From Acidobacteriota bacterium (GTDB taxonomy: Bacteria; Acidobacteriota; Terriglobia; Bryobacterales; UBA6623): a stretch of 64,000 nucleotides of DNA. The notes under the pieces are model-generated. The model ran no database searches. It was not told the DNA's origin and saw nothing but the letters and a program-made list of their open reading frames with translations. The DNA lies in NCBI GenBank assembly GCA_016125275.1, contig WGMB01000003.1:558001-622000 (forward strand), given 5' to 3'. Shown here piece after piece: positions 37,201 through 45,500 of the stretch. The translations under genes were made by a program, and so were the position numbers. Position 1 is the first letter of the stretch. The number at the start of each line of letters is the position of its first letter.

Positions 37201-37447
37201 ACTCGATGTGCTCGATGTCGTCCACCAGTGTGGTCAGCCCCCGCTCGAAGGGGGTGGTGATGCGACCCTCGATCTCTTCCGGGTTCAGACCGGCGTACTG
37301 CCAGTCAATCGCGATTACCGGGATGTCGATGTTGGGAAAGATGTCCGTCGGCGTGCGCTGAATGACGATGGGGCTGATCAGCAGGATCGCCAGCGCCAGC
37401 ACCAGGAACGTATGCGGTCGGTCCAGGGCGGCGCGGATGATCCACAT
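34283..37447 (-). CDS. RND efflux pump, AcrB/HAE1-type inner-membrane transporter
   Basis: The 1054-residue protein has the RND length and 12-helix plan. It starts MWIIRAALDRPHTFLVLALA and has TDIFPNIDIPVIAIDWQYAG, the porter repeats, GGLALAVGILVDDATVTIENIER (TM4, Asp pair for proton relay) and MGAIMCMGVATANSILVVSFAKE. It exports drugs, detergents or small toxic molecules using the proton gradient. This is the first gene of the operon with adaptor and channel following. A TAATAT preceded by TGA (37465-37457, minus strand) lies nine bases before the ATG and is overlapped by a perfect palindrome, so control by the divergent regulator is likely. The substrate is unknown. Confidence 0.96.
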   Translation of the reverse strand: MWIIRAALDRPHTFLVLALAILLISPIVIQRTPTDIFPNIDIPVIAIDWQYAGLNPEEIEGRITTPFERGLTTLVDDIEHIESTTINGYAIVKVFLQPGASTDKANAQIGAISQNVVKRLPPGITPPLVINYNAATVPILQIGLSGEGLTETELNDLGLNFVRIRLITVPGAAVPYPYGGRQRQVRVNLNAGWMQAKGVSAADVVSALAQQNLVLPSGTAKIGDLEYSIGLNASAQSIEELNNLPVRVANGTPILMRDVAHVADGFAPQTNAVRQDGRRGSLMTVLKSGNASTISVVEGIRKMLPVVAETLPPQLRMQPFADQSVFVQAAIDSVVHEGVIAAALTGLMILLFLGSWRSTLIIAISIPLSVLSSVIVLGFLGETINIMTLGGLALAVGILVDDATVTIENIERFLEEGHNLRESILQGAAQISVPALVSTLCICIVFLPMFFLGGVAGQLFVPLAMAVIFAMLASYILSRTLVPTLAMFLLKAKGRPEAGSLNPFTLFHRTFEAGFEAVRAAYRDALELLIRVRWVYVPLALLVCSSAVLLNPWLGQDFFPTSDAGQFTLHVRARTGTRIEETARLCDLVEGSIRRVVPPEEIEGIVDNIGIPYSSINLTYNSSGIIGPADADIIVSLKPDHRPTEDYVRELRKVLPREFPSATFYFLPGDMVTQILNFGTPAPINVQIEGKSIEENRVVANEILADLRHVPGLVDARMHQRFDYPKLRVDVDRVKALQAGLTQFDIATSMLVALSGSYQTAPSYYLNPVNGVNYNLVTQAPQYEMDSLDSLRNIPVGAPQQSHQEVLAGYANIHRGAEMAVVTHYNIRRTLNLYASVQDRDLAAVGRDVESIVEKHRASLPRGSTISVMGQLATMRESYAGLAAGLLGAIVLVYLLIVVNFQSWLDPFIIVMALPAALAGIELGLFLTDTRLSVPALMGAIMCMGVATANSILVVSFAKERLQEHGDAIRAAAEAGYTRFRPVLMTALAMLIGMIPMALGAGEGGEQNAPLGRAVIGGLACATVATLLFVPAVFALLHGRQRAKPATAGEEEVA

Positions 37448-37460
37448 CGAAGACCCATAT

Positions 37461-37475
37461 TATCAATAATTGATA
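37461..37475. promoter_or_regulatory. Perfect palindrome, operator candidate for the efflux operon and its regulator
   Basis: TATCAAT A ATTGATA is a perfect 7+1+7 inverted repeat between the divergent RND operon (ATG 37447) and the FCD regulator (GTG 37535). It overlaps the extended -10 element of the RND operon and stands out in a GC-rich region. It fits the size and symmetry of sites bound by GntR/FCD dimers; which protein binds is inferred from position. Confidence 0.65.
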
Positions 37476-37509
37476 GTCAGCGCCCGCGTACGCCGTCTTC
37501 GAGTGTGCT

Positions 37510-37515
37510 TATAAT
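37510..37515 (+). promoter_or_regulatory. -10 element (TATAAT) of the FCD regulator
   Basis: A perfect TATAAT ends 19 bases before the GTG start at 37535 and is followed by AGGAG (37522-37526). No good -35 match is seen, so activation or an alternative -35 is possible. Confidence 0.55.
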
Positions 37516-37534
37516 TGGGCCCAGGAGTTTTGGG

Positions 37535-38236
37535 GTGACATCCACGGCGATTCCCCGTGATTCGATGGCCGATCGGGTCAAGCGGGAGGTGGTGCGGCGT
37601 ATTCTCAGCGGCGAGTTGGAGCCCGGCGAGCGCCTGGTGGAGTTGCAGTTGGCCAAGGAGCTGCAAACCAGCCAAGGGCCCGTGCGCGAAGCTCTGCGCG
37701 AGCTCGAAGCCCTTGAGCTCGTGCTCAAGATCCCCTACAAGGGCAGCTACGTGCGCGACATCTCCGACGAGGAGATCCGCGAGGCCTACGACATCCGCGC
37801 TCTGCTCGAGGAGCACGCCGGCAAGCTCGCCGCCTGCCGCCTGGCGCGCAACGTGGACGCCTTGCGCGAGAAAGCCTGCGCCATCCGCCAGGCCGCCCAC
37901 GCCGGCGACATCGAGAGCTACGCCCGCCACGACATCGAGTTCCACCGGATGATCGTCGACGCCTCCGGCAATCGGACCCTGCGCCGCACCTGGGACTCGC
38001 TCACCTTGGCCGTGCGCGTCCGCGTCTGGCTGCTGCAAGGCGCGGTGGATATGGCCGCGACCGAGCTCGACCACTGGCCGATCCTCAACGCCCTCGAAGC
38101 CGGCGACGGCGCCCTGGCGGGCCGGCTCCTGCGCCGCCACATCCGCCGCATCGTCGAAATGCAGAAATCCGCCTCCCGGCTGCGGCGCGTGGAAGCCGTC
38201 GCGGCGCCGGCGGATGAGCCCGTCGCGCTCACCTGA
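37535..38236 (+). CDS. GntR-family regulator, FCD subfamily
   Basis: The 233-residue protein has an N-terminal winged helix-turn-helix (RVKREVVRRILSGELEPGERLVELQLAKELQTSQGPVREALRELEALELV, about 12-60). An all-helical FCD ligand-binding domain follows, with EAYDIRALLEEHAGKLAA, ARHDIEFHRMIVDASGN and a late HIRRIVEM. FCD proteins bind small acids or metal-bound metabolites. GTG 37535 is preferred over ATG 37565 because AGGAG lies eight bases before it. It is divergent from the RND operon with a palindrome between them, and probably represses the pump and itself until an effector binds. Confidence 0.93.
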   Translation: MTSTAIPRDSMADRVKREVVRRILSGELEPGERLVELQLAKELQTSQGPVREALRELEALELVLKIPYKGSYVRDISDEEIREAYDIRALLEEHAGKLAACRLARNVDALREKACAIRQAAHAGDIESYARHDIEFHRMIVDASGNRTLRRTWDSLTLAVRVRVWLLQGAVDMAATELDHWPILNALEAGDGALAGRLLRRHIRRIVEMQKSASRLRRVEAVAAPADEPVALT

Positions 38237-38298
38237 GCGAGCTCGCCGCCCCCTGCGGACCGTCTCCGCACAGCGGACCCGGCGCGCTGGGCAGTTGC

Positions 38299-38304
38299 TA
38301 TACT
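38299..38304 (+). promoter_or_regulatory. Extended -10 element before the sugar dehydrogenase gene
   Basis: TATACT (38299-38304) is preceded by TGC, an extended -10. The coding start is 126 bases further, so the transcript would have a long leader with no clear fold visible. Confidence 0.4.
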
Positions 38305-38430
38305 GCTGCTTTCTTCCATGCCCAACCACCTCTTCCATCGCAAGGCGTCGAGCGTAGAACCCTCACCGCCGTCGAGGATGGCGGAGCGCAACCTCTAAGC
38401 GCTCTCGAGTTCGGCCTTCGGGAAGAGACC

Positions 38431-39669
38431 ATGAGGACAATCACCATGACGAAGTTGGCGAGAGCATCGCTGTTGCTCACTCTTGCGTGCGCTCCCATCT
38501 GGGCCCAGGTCAACATGGGCGACCAGCAGGCCGAGGCCACGCTGCCGTTCAATCTGACCACCACCGACGATTTCGAGCTGCCCTGGCGCATCGCCTTCCT
38601 GCCCGACGGCCGCATGCTGGTCACCGAGAAGATCGGGCCCATCTGGCTGGTTTCGGCCGAGGGCCGCAAGATCGCGCCGCTGGGCGGCACTCCGCCGGTC
38701 TACTGGCAGGGCCAGAACGGCATGCTCGGCATCTACCTGTCGCCGCACTACGCCACCGACCAGAAGGTCTACGTCACCTACATCGAGCCGGGCGAGTACG
38801 GCGGAAGCCAGGTTCTGGCGGTCGCCAAGCTCGACGCCGGCCGCGTCCCCCGGCTGGAGGCCTTTGAGGTGATTTGGCGCCAGATGCCCCGCGGCAAGGG
38901 CGGTCAGGCCGGCGGACAGATCGCCTTCGCGCCCGACGGTAATTCCCTGTTCCTATCGGTGGGCGACCGCCAGCGCATGACGCCGGCGCAGGACCCCAAC
39001 CAGCCCGTCGGCAAGATCCTGCATCTCACGCTGGACGGCAAGCCCGCCGCCGACAATCCCAACTTCGGCAAGACCGGCGCCGACACCATCGAGCTCATTG
39101 ACCCGCCGCGGGACACCGAGCTCGCCAAGACCGCTCCCGTCGTCAGTACCTACAAATTTCCCGGCCCCAACATGACCCCGGCCGAAACCTGGGCCAGCGG
39201 CTTCCGGGCGCCCTACGGCCTGGCGTTCTCGCCCACCGGCGAGCTCTGGGAGGTCGAGCACGGCCCGCGCGGCGGCGACGAGCTCAACCTCATCGAGAAG
39301 GGCAAGAACTACGGCTGGCCGGTCGTCTCCTACGGCGCCAACTACAACAAGGTGCCGATCCCCAGCCACGACGCCCAGCCCAAGTTCACCGGCCCGGTCA
39401 TCTACTGGAACCCCGTCATCGCGCCGGGCGACCTGATGTTCTACCAGGGCAAGAAGGCCTTCCCGCAGTGGGACGGCGACGGCTTCGTCAGCGGCCTGGG
39501 CAGCCACACGCTCACGCGGCTCGTCTTCGACGGCAAGGGCGGCGCCAAGGCGGCCGAGCGCTGGGACCTGGGCAAGCGCATCCGCGACGTGACGGAGGCT
39601 CCGGACGGGACGCTTTGGCTGCTCGAGGACGCCAACCCCGGCGCCCTGATCCACGTGACGCCGAAGTGA
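38431..39669 (+). CDS. PQQ-type sugar (glucose/sorbosone) dehydrogenase, secreted
   Basis: The 412-residue protein has a signal peptide (MTKLARASLLLTLACAPIWA after an alternative first start) and the six-bladed GSDH propeller: FLPDGRMLVTEKIGPIWLV, GQIAFAPDGNSLFLSVGDRQ, RAPYGLAFSPTGELWEVEHGPRGGDELNLIEKGKNYGWP and HTLTRLVFDGKG. Such proteins oxidise aldose sugars with PQQ in the periplasm, though some close homologues do not bind PQQ. ATG 38446 is an alternative start (five residues shorter). The stop overlaps the start of the five-heme cytochrome gene (GTGA at 39666-39669), so the two are translated together. Confidence 0.92.
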   Translation: MRTITMTKLARASLLLTLACAPIWAQVNMGDQQAEATLPFNLTTTDDFELPWRIAFLPDGRMLVTEKIGPIWLVSAEGRKIAPLGGTPPVYWQGQNGMLGIYLSPHYATDQKVYVTYIEPGEYGGSQVLAVAKLDAGRVPRLEAFEVIWRQMPRGKGGQAGGQIAFAPDGNSLFLSVGDRQRMTPAQDPNQPVGKILHLTLDGKPAADNPNFGKTGADTIELIDPPRDTELAKTAPVVSTYKFPGPNMTPAETWASGFRAPYGLAFSPTGELWEVEHGPRGGDELNLIEKGKNYGWPVVSYGANYNKVPIPSHDAQPKFTGPVIYWNPVIAPGDLMFYQGKKAFPQWDGDGFVSGLGSHTLTRLVFDGKGGAKAAERWDLGKRIRDVTEAPDGTLWLLEDANPGALIHVTPK

Positions 39670-40154
39670 CCTCGCCGGCTCAGACGGTGATCCTGGGGGT
39701 CGCCGGAACTCTGCTGCTGGCCGCGTCGATGAGCGGCCAGCAGCAACCCATCCCCTACAGCCACAAGACGCACTTGGCGCTGGGCCTCCAGTGCGCCAAC
39801 TGCCACGCCAACGCCGACCCGGGCGAGTTCATGGGCTTCCCTGCGGAAGGCTTCTGCATGAGCTGCCACCAGGCGATCAAGACCGACAGCCCGCACATCC
39901 AGAAGCTGGCCGCCGCCGCCGAACAGAAGCAGCCCATCCCCTGGCAGCGCCTTTACGAGCTCCCCGGCTTCGTCTACTTCAGCCACCGCGTCCACACCCA
40001 AGCCGATGTCGCCTGCGAAACCTGCCACGGCCCAGTCCGCGAACGCGACGTGATGACCGCGGAAGTGGAGCACAGCATGAAGTCGTGCATGGCGTGCCAC
40101 GAGCAGCGCCAAGCCCCCAACGAGTGCGGAACCTGCCACGAAGAGCAGTTCTAG
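39666..40154 (+). CDS. Five-heme c-type cytochrome, secreted
   Basis: From GTG 39666 the 162-residue protein has a short hydrophobic leader (VILGVAGTLLLAASM) and then five CXXCH heme sites: CANCH, CMSCH, CETCH, CMACH and CGTCH. Extra histidines in SHKTHL, SHRVHTQ and VEHSM suit bis-His hemes of the cytochrome c3/c7 class. It probably takes electrons from the upstream sugar dehydrogenase, with which it shares overlapping stop and start codons. The leader is weakly polar, so export by Sec is likely but not certain. Confidence 0.9.
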   Translation: MTSPAQTVILGVAGTLLLAASMSGQQQPIPYSHKTHLALGLQCANCHANADPGEFMGFPAEGFCMSCHQAIKTDSPHIQKLAAAAEQKQPIPWQRLYELPGFVYFSHRVHTQADVACETCHGPVRERDVMTAEVEHSMKSCMACHEQRQAPNECGTCHEEQF

Positions 40155-40218
40155 CCCGCCGCCCGGCAGGCCCTGAGTCACTACGCGAGGCTATCCGCGT
40201 CTTCCGTGTTCTCGCTCG

Positions 40219-42675
40219 TCACTCCTCGCGGAGCGCGTCCATCGGCGCGATGCGTGTCGCCCGAAGGGTGGGGAAAGCCGCCGCAACCAACGCTCCGACA
40301 GCCAAAGCCGCCCCGGCCGCCATGGTGACCGCAGGTTCGCCCGGCTGGACGCCATAGAGCTGGTGAGCGAGCAGGCTCGTCAGAAGTCGCGATCCCACCG
40401 CACCGGCCATCAAACCGGCCGCGACAACCAACGAAGTCCGCCCCAGTACCAGGCGAACGATATCCGGGGCCCTGGCCCCCAACGCTTTGCGCAGCCCTAT
40501 ATCCCGGGTTTGCCGGGATACCGAGTACGAGACGACTCCGAACACGCCCACGAGCGCCAACGCTAGCGCCGCGGCGGTGAACAGCCCAACGATGGCCGTA
40601 CGATACTTTGGCCCCGAAAGCCTCTCCTCCAGCACCTGCTCCATCGTTCGGATCTCGCCGAGCGGAGCATCTGGATCAATCTTGGATAACTCTCGGCGGA
40701 CGGCCGGAGCAACGGCCATCGGCTCACCTTCGGTTCGTATCAGCAGCGTCATCCCGAAAGTGCCGAATAATCCCTGCGTCACGGGCCTGTAGACAGTGGG
40801 CTGGGCCCCTTCGCCGGGTCCGCGGTACCGCACGTCGCCGACCACGCCGACGACCGTGGCCCAAGGTTCGGTCTGCTCCGGGTCGAAGTTGACCCGCTTT
40901 CCCAGCGGGTTCTCTCCTGGCCAATACTCGAGGGCCGCCGCTTGGTTGACGAGGATGACGGGATCGCCGGAGACCTGATCCGACCGGTCGAACGAGCGTC
41001 CGGCCAGCACCGGAATGCCAAGCGACTCAAAGAAGCGCCCGGTCACTCCGCCGAAACGCACCAAATGCATCTCTCCGGAATTCCTGGGCGATTCGCCTTC
41101 CAGCACGAGCCGCATGTTGGTATCCACGTTCCCCATCGGCAGCGGCACCGCAGCGGACGCTTCTTCCACGCCCGGAAGGGCCCGAATGCGATCCACGACA
41201 TCCAAGTAGAACTGCCCGCGCACGTCTTCGGCATACTTGTAGAGCGGAATCGGCAGGCGAGCTGTGAGCACGCGTCTTGCGTGGTATCCCGGGTCCACAT
41301 TGCGCAGATGGAAGAAGCTCTCGGCGAGAAGGCTCGACGTGATCAGCAGCGCTACCGAGCAGCCGATCGCCACCGCAACGAGAGCATCCTGCAGAATTCG
41401 TCCGCTGCGATCAGTTCCGGTTCCGGCAGTCGCCCGCTGCAAACCTTGCTGCAAGTCCAGGCGAGCGCTCCGCAGTGCGGGCGTGAGCCCAAAGCCTAGG
41501 GCCGTCGCCACGGATGTCGCCAAGACGCAAGACAGGGTCAGCGAATCCAGGGACATGCCGTCTAGTCCGCCTTGCCGCAAAGTAGGAGGGGCCATGGCGA
41601 CAACCGCAGGTAGCGCCACATAAGCAAGCGCCACACCGGCCGCACCGCCCGCGACCGCGAGCACGAAGCTCTCGGCGAGCAACTGTCGGATGAGCCGACG
41701 ACGGCTGGCGCCCAGCGCCAACCGGACCGCAAACTCCCTCTCTCGGCGGTTCGACCGCGCCAACATCATCAGAGCGACGTTCGCACAGGCGATCAGCAAG
41801 AGGGCCGCAGACGCCGCCCAAAACATCGCGAGCGTCTCCGCATCTCGGCCCAAAACTCTGTCGTAGTACGGCGTGATCCGAGTTCGCCAGCCCAACCGGT
41901 CTGGCTGCTGCCCTTCGGCGACAGCCGCAGCAATCTGCTCGAGCTCCGCTCGCGCCTGCTCGCGCCCGACGCCTTGGCGCAAGCGCGCGTACACTGTTCT
42001 GGCGTCGTTCTTGGCATCTCGATCGAGGTACCGCCCAGGGGCGTCTTCGGACCGGACCAATGGAATCCAGTAGTCGTGAAACGCCGAAATCGGTCCGTGA
42101 CTGTACAATCCGTCCGGCATCACGCCTACCACCGTGAAGACTGTGTCGTTCAGACGGATGGCTTGGCCGATCACGGCCGGGTCCGATTGGTAGCGGCGCT
42201 GCCACAGCCTTTGGCTGATCATCACAACCGGAGCAGAGGTCGGCTGCTCGTCGAACGCGGCAAATCGGCGGCCAGCCGCAGGCTCGACGCCGAGCAGAGG
42301 CAAAAGGCTAGCCGAGATCCGGCTGCCGAACAACGGCTCTGGATCTTTGACGCCGGTTAGGTTCGCAGTCGTAAAGCTCGTCGCTGCGAGACCGCTCAGA
42401 GACGAAGCCCGTTCCTCCCAAGCAACGTAGGTGACCGCATGCACGTCATGTCGGTCGTCGTTCGGCCCAATCTGCTCGACGACTTCCAGACGAAGGGCAT
42501 CGCGGTAGCCGAAGATTCGCAGCGATGTTGCTTCCGCGTAGCTGACGATCACCGTCGTCGCGCCGATTCCCAGGGCCAGCGCCAGAATCGCTGGCAGGGA
42601 AAACCCAGGCGAAGACCACAACGTCCTCAGCGCAAACCGGAAGTCCTTGCTCAGACCTGTCAACTCTCCAGCCAC
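40219..42675 (-). CDS. ADOP-type ABC transporter permease (MacB/FtsX duplicated)
   Basis: The 818-residue protein has two MacB periplasmic and FtsX permease halves in one chain. It starts with DFRFALRTLWSSPGFSLPAILALALGIGATT, followed by the first PCD region, helices around 275-400, then a second PCD region (AVPLPMGNVDTNMRLVLEGE) and a last helix set with VGVFGVVSYSVSRQTRDIGLRKALGA. This architecture is the acidobacterial duplicated orphan permease type; no ATPase gene is adjacent, as expected. It likely moves or senses envelope substrates; the true role is unknown. The start is GTG 42675 with GAGGA directly abutting it, an uncertain site. Confidence 0.93.
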   Translation of the reverse strand: MAGELTGLSKDFRFALRTLWSSPGFSLPAILALALGIGATTVIVSYAEATSLRIFGYRDALRLEVVEQIGPNDDRHDVHAVTYVAWEERASSLSGLAATSFTTANLTGVKDPEPLFGSRISASLLPLLGVEPAAGRRFAAFDEQPTSAPVVMISQRLWQRRYQSDPAVIGQAIRLNDTVFTVVGVMPDGLYSHGPISAFHDYWIPLVRSEDAPGRYLDRDAKNDARTVYARLRQGVGREQARAELEQIAAAVAEGQQPDRLGWRTRITPYYDRVLGRDAETLAMFWAASAALLLIACANVALMMLARSNRREREFAVRLALGASRRRLIRQLLAESFVLAVAGGAAGVALAYVALPAVVAMAPPTLRQGGLDGMSLDSLTLSCVLATSVATALGFGLTPALRSARLDLQQGLQRATAGTGTDRSGRILQDALVAVAIGCSVALLITSSLLAESFFHLRNVDPGYHARRVLTARLPIPLYKYAEDVRGQFYLDVVDRIRALPGVEEASAAVPLPMGNVDTNMRLVLEGESPRNSGEMHLVRFGGVTGRFFESLGIPVLAGRSFDRSDQVSGDPVILVNQAAALEYWPGENPLGKRVNFDPEQTEPWATVVGVVGDVRYRGPGEGAQPTVYRPVTQGLFGTFGMTLLIRTEGEPMAVAPAVRRELSKIDPDAPLGEIRTMEQVLEERLSGPKYRTAIVGLFTAAALALALVGVFGVVSYSVSRQTRDIGLRKALGARAPDIVRLVLGRTSLVVAAGLMAGAVGSRLLTSLLAHQLYGVQPGEPAVTMAAGAALAVGALVAAAFPTLRATRIAPMDALREE

Positions 42676-43381
42676 TCCTCGCCACCGGGCCCAATCGCCA
42701 CAGCGATTTGGAGGAAATTGTAACCGACACCTTCGTCTCGGCCGCTTAGCGATCGTACGTCATCGCCCAACAGGCGGTCGGACCAAAGCAACGGCCCCGA
42801 TCCAGCCGCGCCTCTCCATCGAATCCGCCTAGGGGCGCTCGCACCAACCCTTCACATCCCACCGGCGCGACACGAGCCCCGCCGCCGGCCTTGCCACGGC
42901 GCGTTCCCCTCGCGCCCGTCATTCCCCCGTCTTTCAACCCTCTTTTCCCCGTATTCTGCGCAACTTTCCCCCGAGCACACGTCGGTATCACTCCGATCGT
43001 TCCGTCCGCCGAGAGTCGAGTTCTGGACCGCTACACGACCAAAATCCATCGCAGGTTCGCCTAGACTCGATCGCGCAATCCGTACGAGGGCTCCTACAAC
43101 CCTGAGCTCGCACCGAGCTGAAAGGATACGGAAAGGAAACGGCGAAAGCCGCACAACGCCGTGATCGTGATACACTTCCCCATCGAGGATTGACCCTCTT
43201 TTCTGCGCGGCCGCGAAGTCGCGTTCACCGACTTTTCCGCACTGTTGATCGGAATCGAGGTCTCTTTGACGACGGCGATCGTAGCCAAATACCCGGGTCG
43301 GCGGTCAAGAAAGACGATCCGCTTCAGCCGTTGCGACCGGACCAACTCGTCCAATCCCCATCATGGGGCGGAGCCACTCCA
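42676..43381. other. Intergenic region of about 700 bases
   Basis: No convincing gene is seen between the ADOP permease and the AT3-SGNH acyltransferase. The only recognisable signal is TACACT (43171-43176) preceded by TGA, an extended -10 pointing to the acyltransferase gene. The stretch before it is GC-moderate and contains no hairpin of note. An N-terminal extension of the acyltransferase to TTG 43190 would cover part of it. Confidence 0.5.
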
Positions 43382-45397
43382 TTGATCCGTCCGAACATTC
43401 GAGGGTACAGAGAGGACATCGACGGACTCAGAGCGCTGGCCGTTCTGCCCGTCGTACTTTTCCACCTGGGCGCCCCCGCCTTCAGCGGCGGATTCGTCGG
43501 CGTCGACATCTTCTTCGTGATCTCCGGATTTCTCATCACGGGAATCGTGTGGCGCGAGATCGAGCAAAGTCGATTCAGCCTCGTCAATTTCTACGAGCGT
43601 CGCGCGCGCCGCATCTTGCCGGCCTTGTTCGCCGTGATCGCGTGCTGCTTTCTCGTTGCCCTCAGCCTGTTTACGCCGGAGGAGATGGAAACCTTCGCCG
43701 AATCCGCCGTCGGCGCAGTGCTGTTCATCGAGAACATCGTTCTCTACTTCCAGTCCGGCTACTTCGACGCCGCCGCGGAAACAAAACCGCTCCTGCACCT
43801 CTGGTCCCTGGCAGTCGAGGAGCAGTTCTACATCTTCCTCCCCATCGCTCTGATGTTGCTGGCTCGATATCTGAACCGCAGGCAAGTCGTTACCCTGCTG
43901 GCTCTGGCGTGCGTCGGGTCCCTGGCCCTGTCGTCGTTTCTCACGCATCGGAGTCCCGCGTTCAACTTCTACATGTCGCCGCTGCGGGCATGGGAGTTGC
44001 TTCTGGGCTCATTGTTGGCGGTCGCAGACCTCCCCAAAGCTCGGCGCGGACCCGCGGCGCACGCGATTTCGCTTGCCGGCTTGCTGGCGATCCTGATCTC
44101 CGTCTTCGCCTATTCTGCGGAAACGCCATTTCCGGGATACACCGCCCTGCCTCCTGCCCTCGGGGCCGCCGCCATCCTCTGGGCAGGCAGGGAGGGATAT
44201 GCCGGCCGCATGCTGTCCTGGGGGCCGTTGGTCTTCATCGGAATGATTTCCTACTCGCTCTACATGTGGCACTGGCCCCTCATCGTGTTCTTCCGATTGG
44301 TGGTGCTCCGTAGCGTCGAGTTCCAAGATCAGGTGCTGTTGTTCGTCGTCTCGATTGGGTTGGCGGTGCTGTCTTGGCGCTTCATCGAGCAGCCGTTCCG
44401 AGAGAAGACCGCGGTCTGGAAGAGCCGCCGCGCCGTTTTCGCCAGCTCCCTAGCCGGCATCGTGCTCTTGTCGGCAGCCTCGGCTGTACCGTTGCTGTCG
44501 GACGGACTGCCTAGCCGGCTTACGCCGGAGGCGCTGAGTCTGGCCGGCGTGTCCTATGAGAAGGAGGTGAGCGATAGACAGTGTCAACCTGACATCGTTC
44601 TCGCCAAATTGAGAGGCCGCGACCGCGGTCTTTGCCAACTCGGAGCGGAGGCGGCTAGTGACGATCAGCCCAAGGTTCTGGTTTGGGGCGACTCGCATGT
44701 GGGAGCGTGGTATCCCCTTCTCGACCGGGCGTTCAAGGCGTCGGGCGTGTCGGCACTAGGCATTTCGACGGCCGGCTGTCCGATCGCGTTTGGACTCGAA
44801 CGCGCTGAAGTCGACAAAGATGGCTGCTTGGAAATGACAACGGTGGTGAGGGACTACATCGCGCGCGCCAAGATCGAACGCGTTTTGGTCGTAGGATCTT
44901 GGTTCGGCGCTTTGACAACCAAGAACACCGTTTTCGACGGACTCGAGAGCGTCGACGACGCGACTCGACTCAGGAATATAGTCGGCGCTATCTCTCTGAC
45001 AGGAAACACCTTAGAGGAGATGGGCGTCGCCTCAGGCTTTCTGGTCACCGCGCCCGGGGCCAAGTACTCCGTCCCGGAAGCGCTCTTCCGCCAACATCGC
45101 GTGAAGACGGACTTCGAAATCCGCCGGAGTCATGCCGAATACCTCGAAGCGATGAGTCCGTTGATCGATGCCGCGGAGGCCAACTTCGACCACGTCTTGC
45201 GCATCGATCGGGAAGTCTGCAGCGAGGGATACTGCGCCGTTCGCGCCGACGGGCGGCCGCTGTACTTTGACTCGAATCACCCCTCGCTCTACATGAACGA
45301 GTACGCGTATGGCTTCTTAGCGCCGCAGATCAACGAGTTTCTCACCAGCGGCCCGCCCGAGGAACGGATGCTGGGACAGTCGGAAGACCGTTTGTAG
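43382..45397 (+). CDS. AT3-SGNH acyltransferase, membrane protein
   Basis: From TTG 43382 (671 residues) it has the acyltransferase 3 membrane part: YREDIDGLRALAVLPVVLFHLG with the expected His, GGFVGVDIFFVISGFLI and YERRARRILPALF. About ten helices lead to a C-terminal SGNH domain (KVLVWGDSHVGAWYPLLDRAF, with block I Ser, and DSNHPSLYMNEYA with the DxxH-like block V). This fusion O-acetylates surface polysaccharides or peptidoglycan, as OafA does. The alternative start, TTG 43190, adds 64 residues without similarity to the family; 43382 is preferred. The acceptor glycan is unknown. Confidence 0.9.
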   Translation: MIRPNIRGYREDIDGLRALAVLPVVLFHLGAPAFSGGFVGVDIFFVISGFLITGIVWREIEQSRFSLVNFYERRARRILPALFAVIACCFLVALSLFTPEEMETFAESAVGAVLFIENIVLYFQSGYFDAAAETKPLLHLWSLAVEEQFYIFLPIALMLLARYLNRRQVVTLLALACVGSLALSSFLTHRSPAFNFYMSPLRAWELLLGSLLAVADLPKARRGPAAHAISLAGLLAILISVFAYSAETPFPGYTALPPALGAAAILWAGREGYAGRMLSWGPLVFIGMISYSLYMWHWPLIVFFRLVVLRSVEFQDQVLLFVVSIGLAVLSWRFIEQPFREKTAVWKSRRAVFASSLAGIVLLSAASAVPLLSDGLPSRLTPEALSLAGVSYEKEVSDRQCQPDIVLAKLRGRDRGLCQLGAEAASDDQPKVLVWGDSHVGAWYPLLDRAFKASGVSALGISTAGCPIAFGLERAEVDKDGCLEMTTVVRDYIARAKIERVLVVGSWFGALTTKNTVFDGLESVDDATRLRNIVGAISLTGNTLEEMGVASGFLVTAPGAKYSVPEALFRQHRVKTDFEIRRSHAEYLEAMSPLIDAAEANFDHVLRIDREVCSEGYCAVRADGRPLYFDSNHPSLYMNEYAYGFLAPQINEFLTSGPPEERMLGQSEDRL

Positions 45398-45452
45398 TCG
45401 AGTGGCGGGCCTCCTCGGGACAGGCAGACCAGCGCCCCCGCCAAAACCAAAA

Positions 45453-45475
45453 GGGCCCCGGCCGAGCCGGGACCC
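45453..45475 (-). terminator. Rho-independent terminator of the glycine-zipper lipoprotein
   Basis: Arms 45453-45462 and 45466-45475 match at nine of ten positions with a 3-base loop. On the minus strand the hairpin is followed by CCCTTTTGGTTTT, a good U-rich tail. It lies 25 bases beyond the stop of the minus-strand gene and may also serve the plus-strand acyltransferase. Confidence 0.7.
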
Positions 45476-45500
45476 TCTTCAACAAGCTCCAATCCTACCC

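Noticed and set aside
43190-43381. Longer N-terminus for the AT3-SGNH acyltransferase
   Set aside because: The 64 extra residues do not resemble the membrane part and the TTG at 43190 has a ribosome site in contact with the start; it remains a possibility of low weight.
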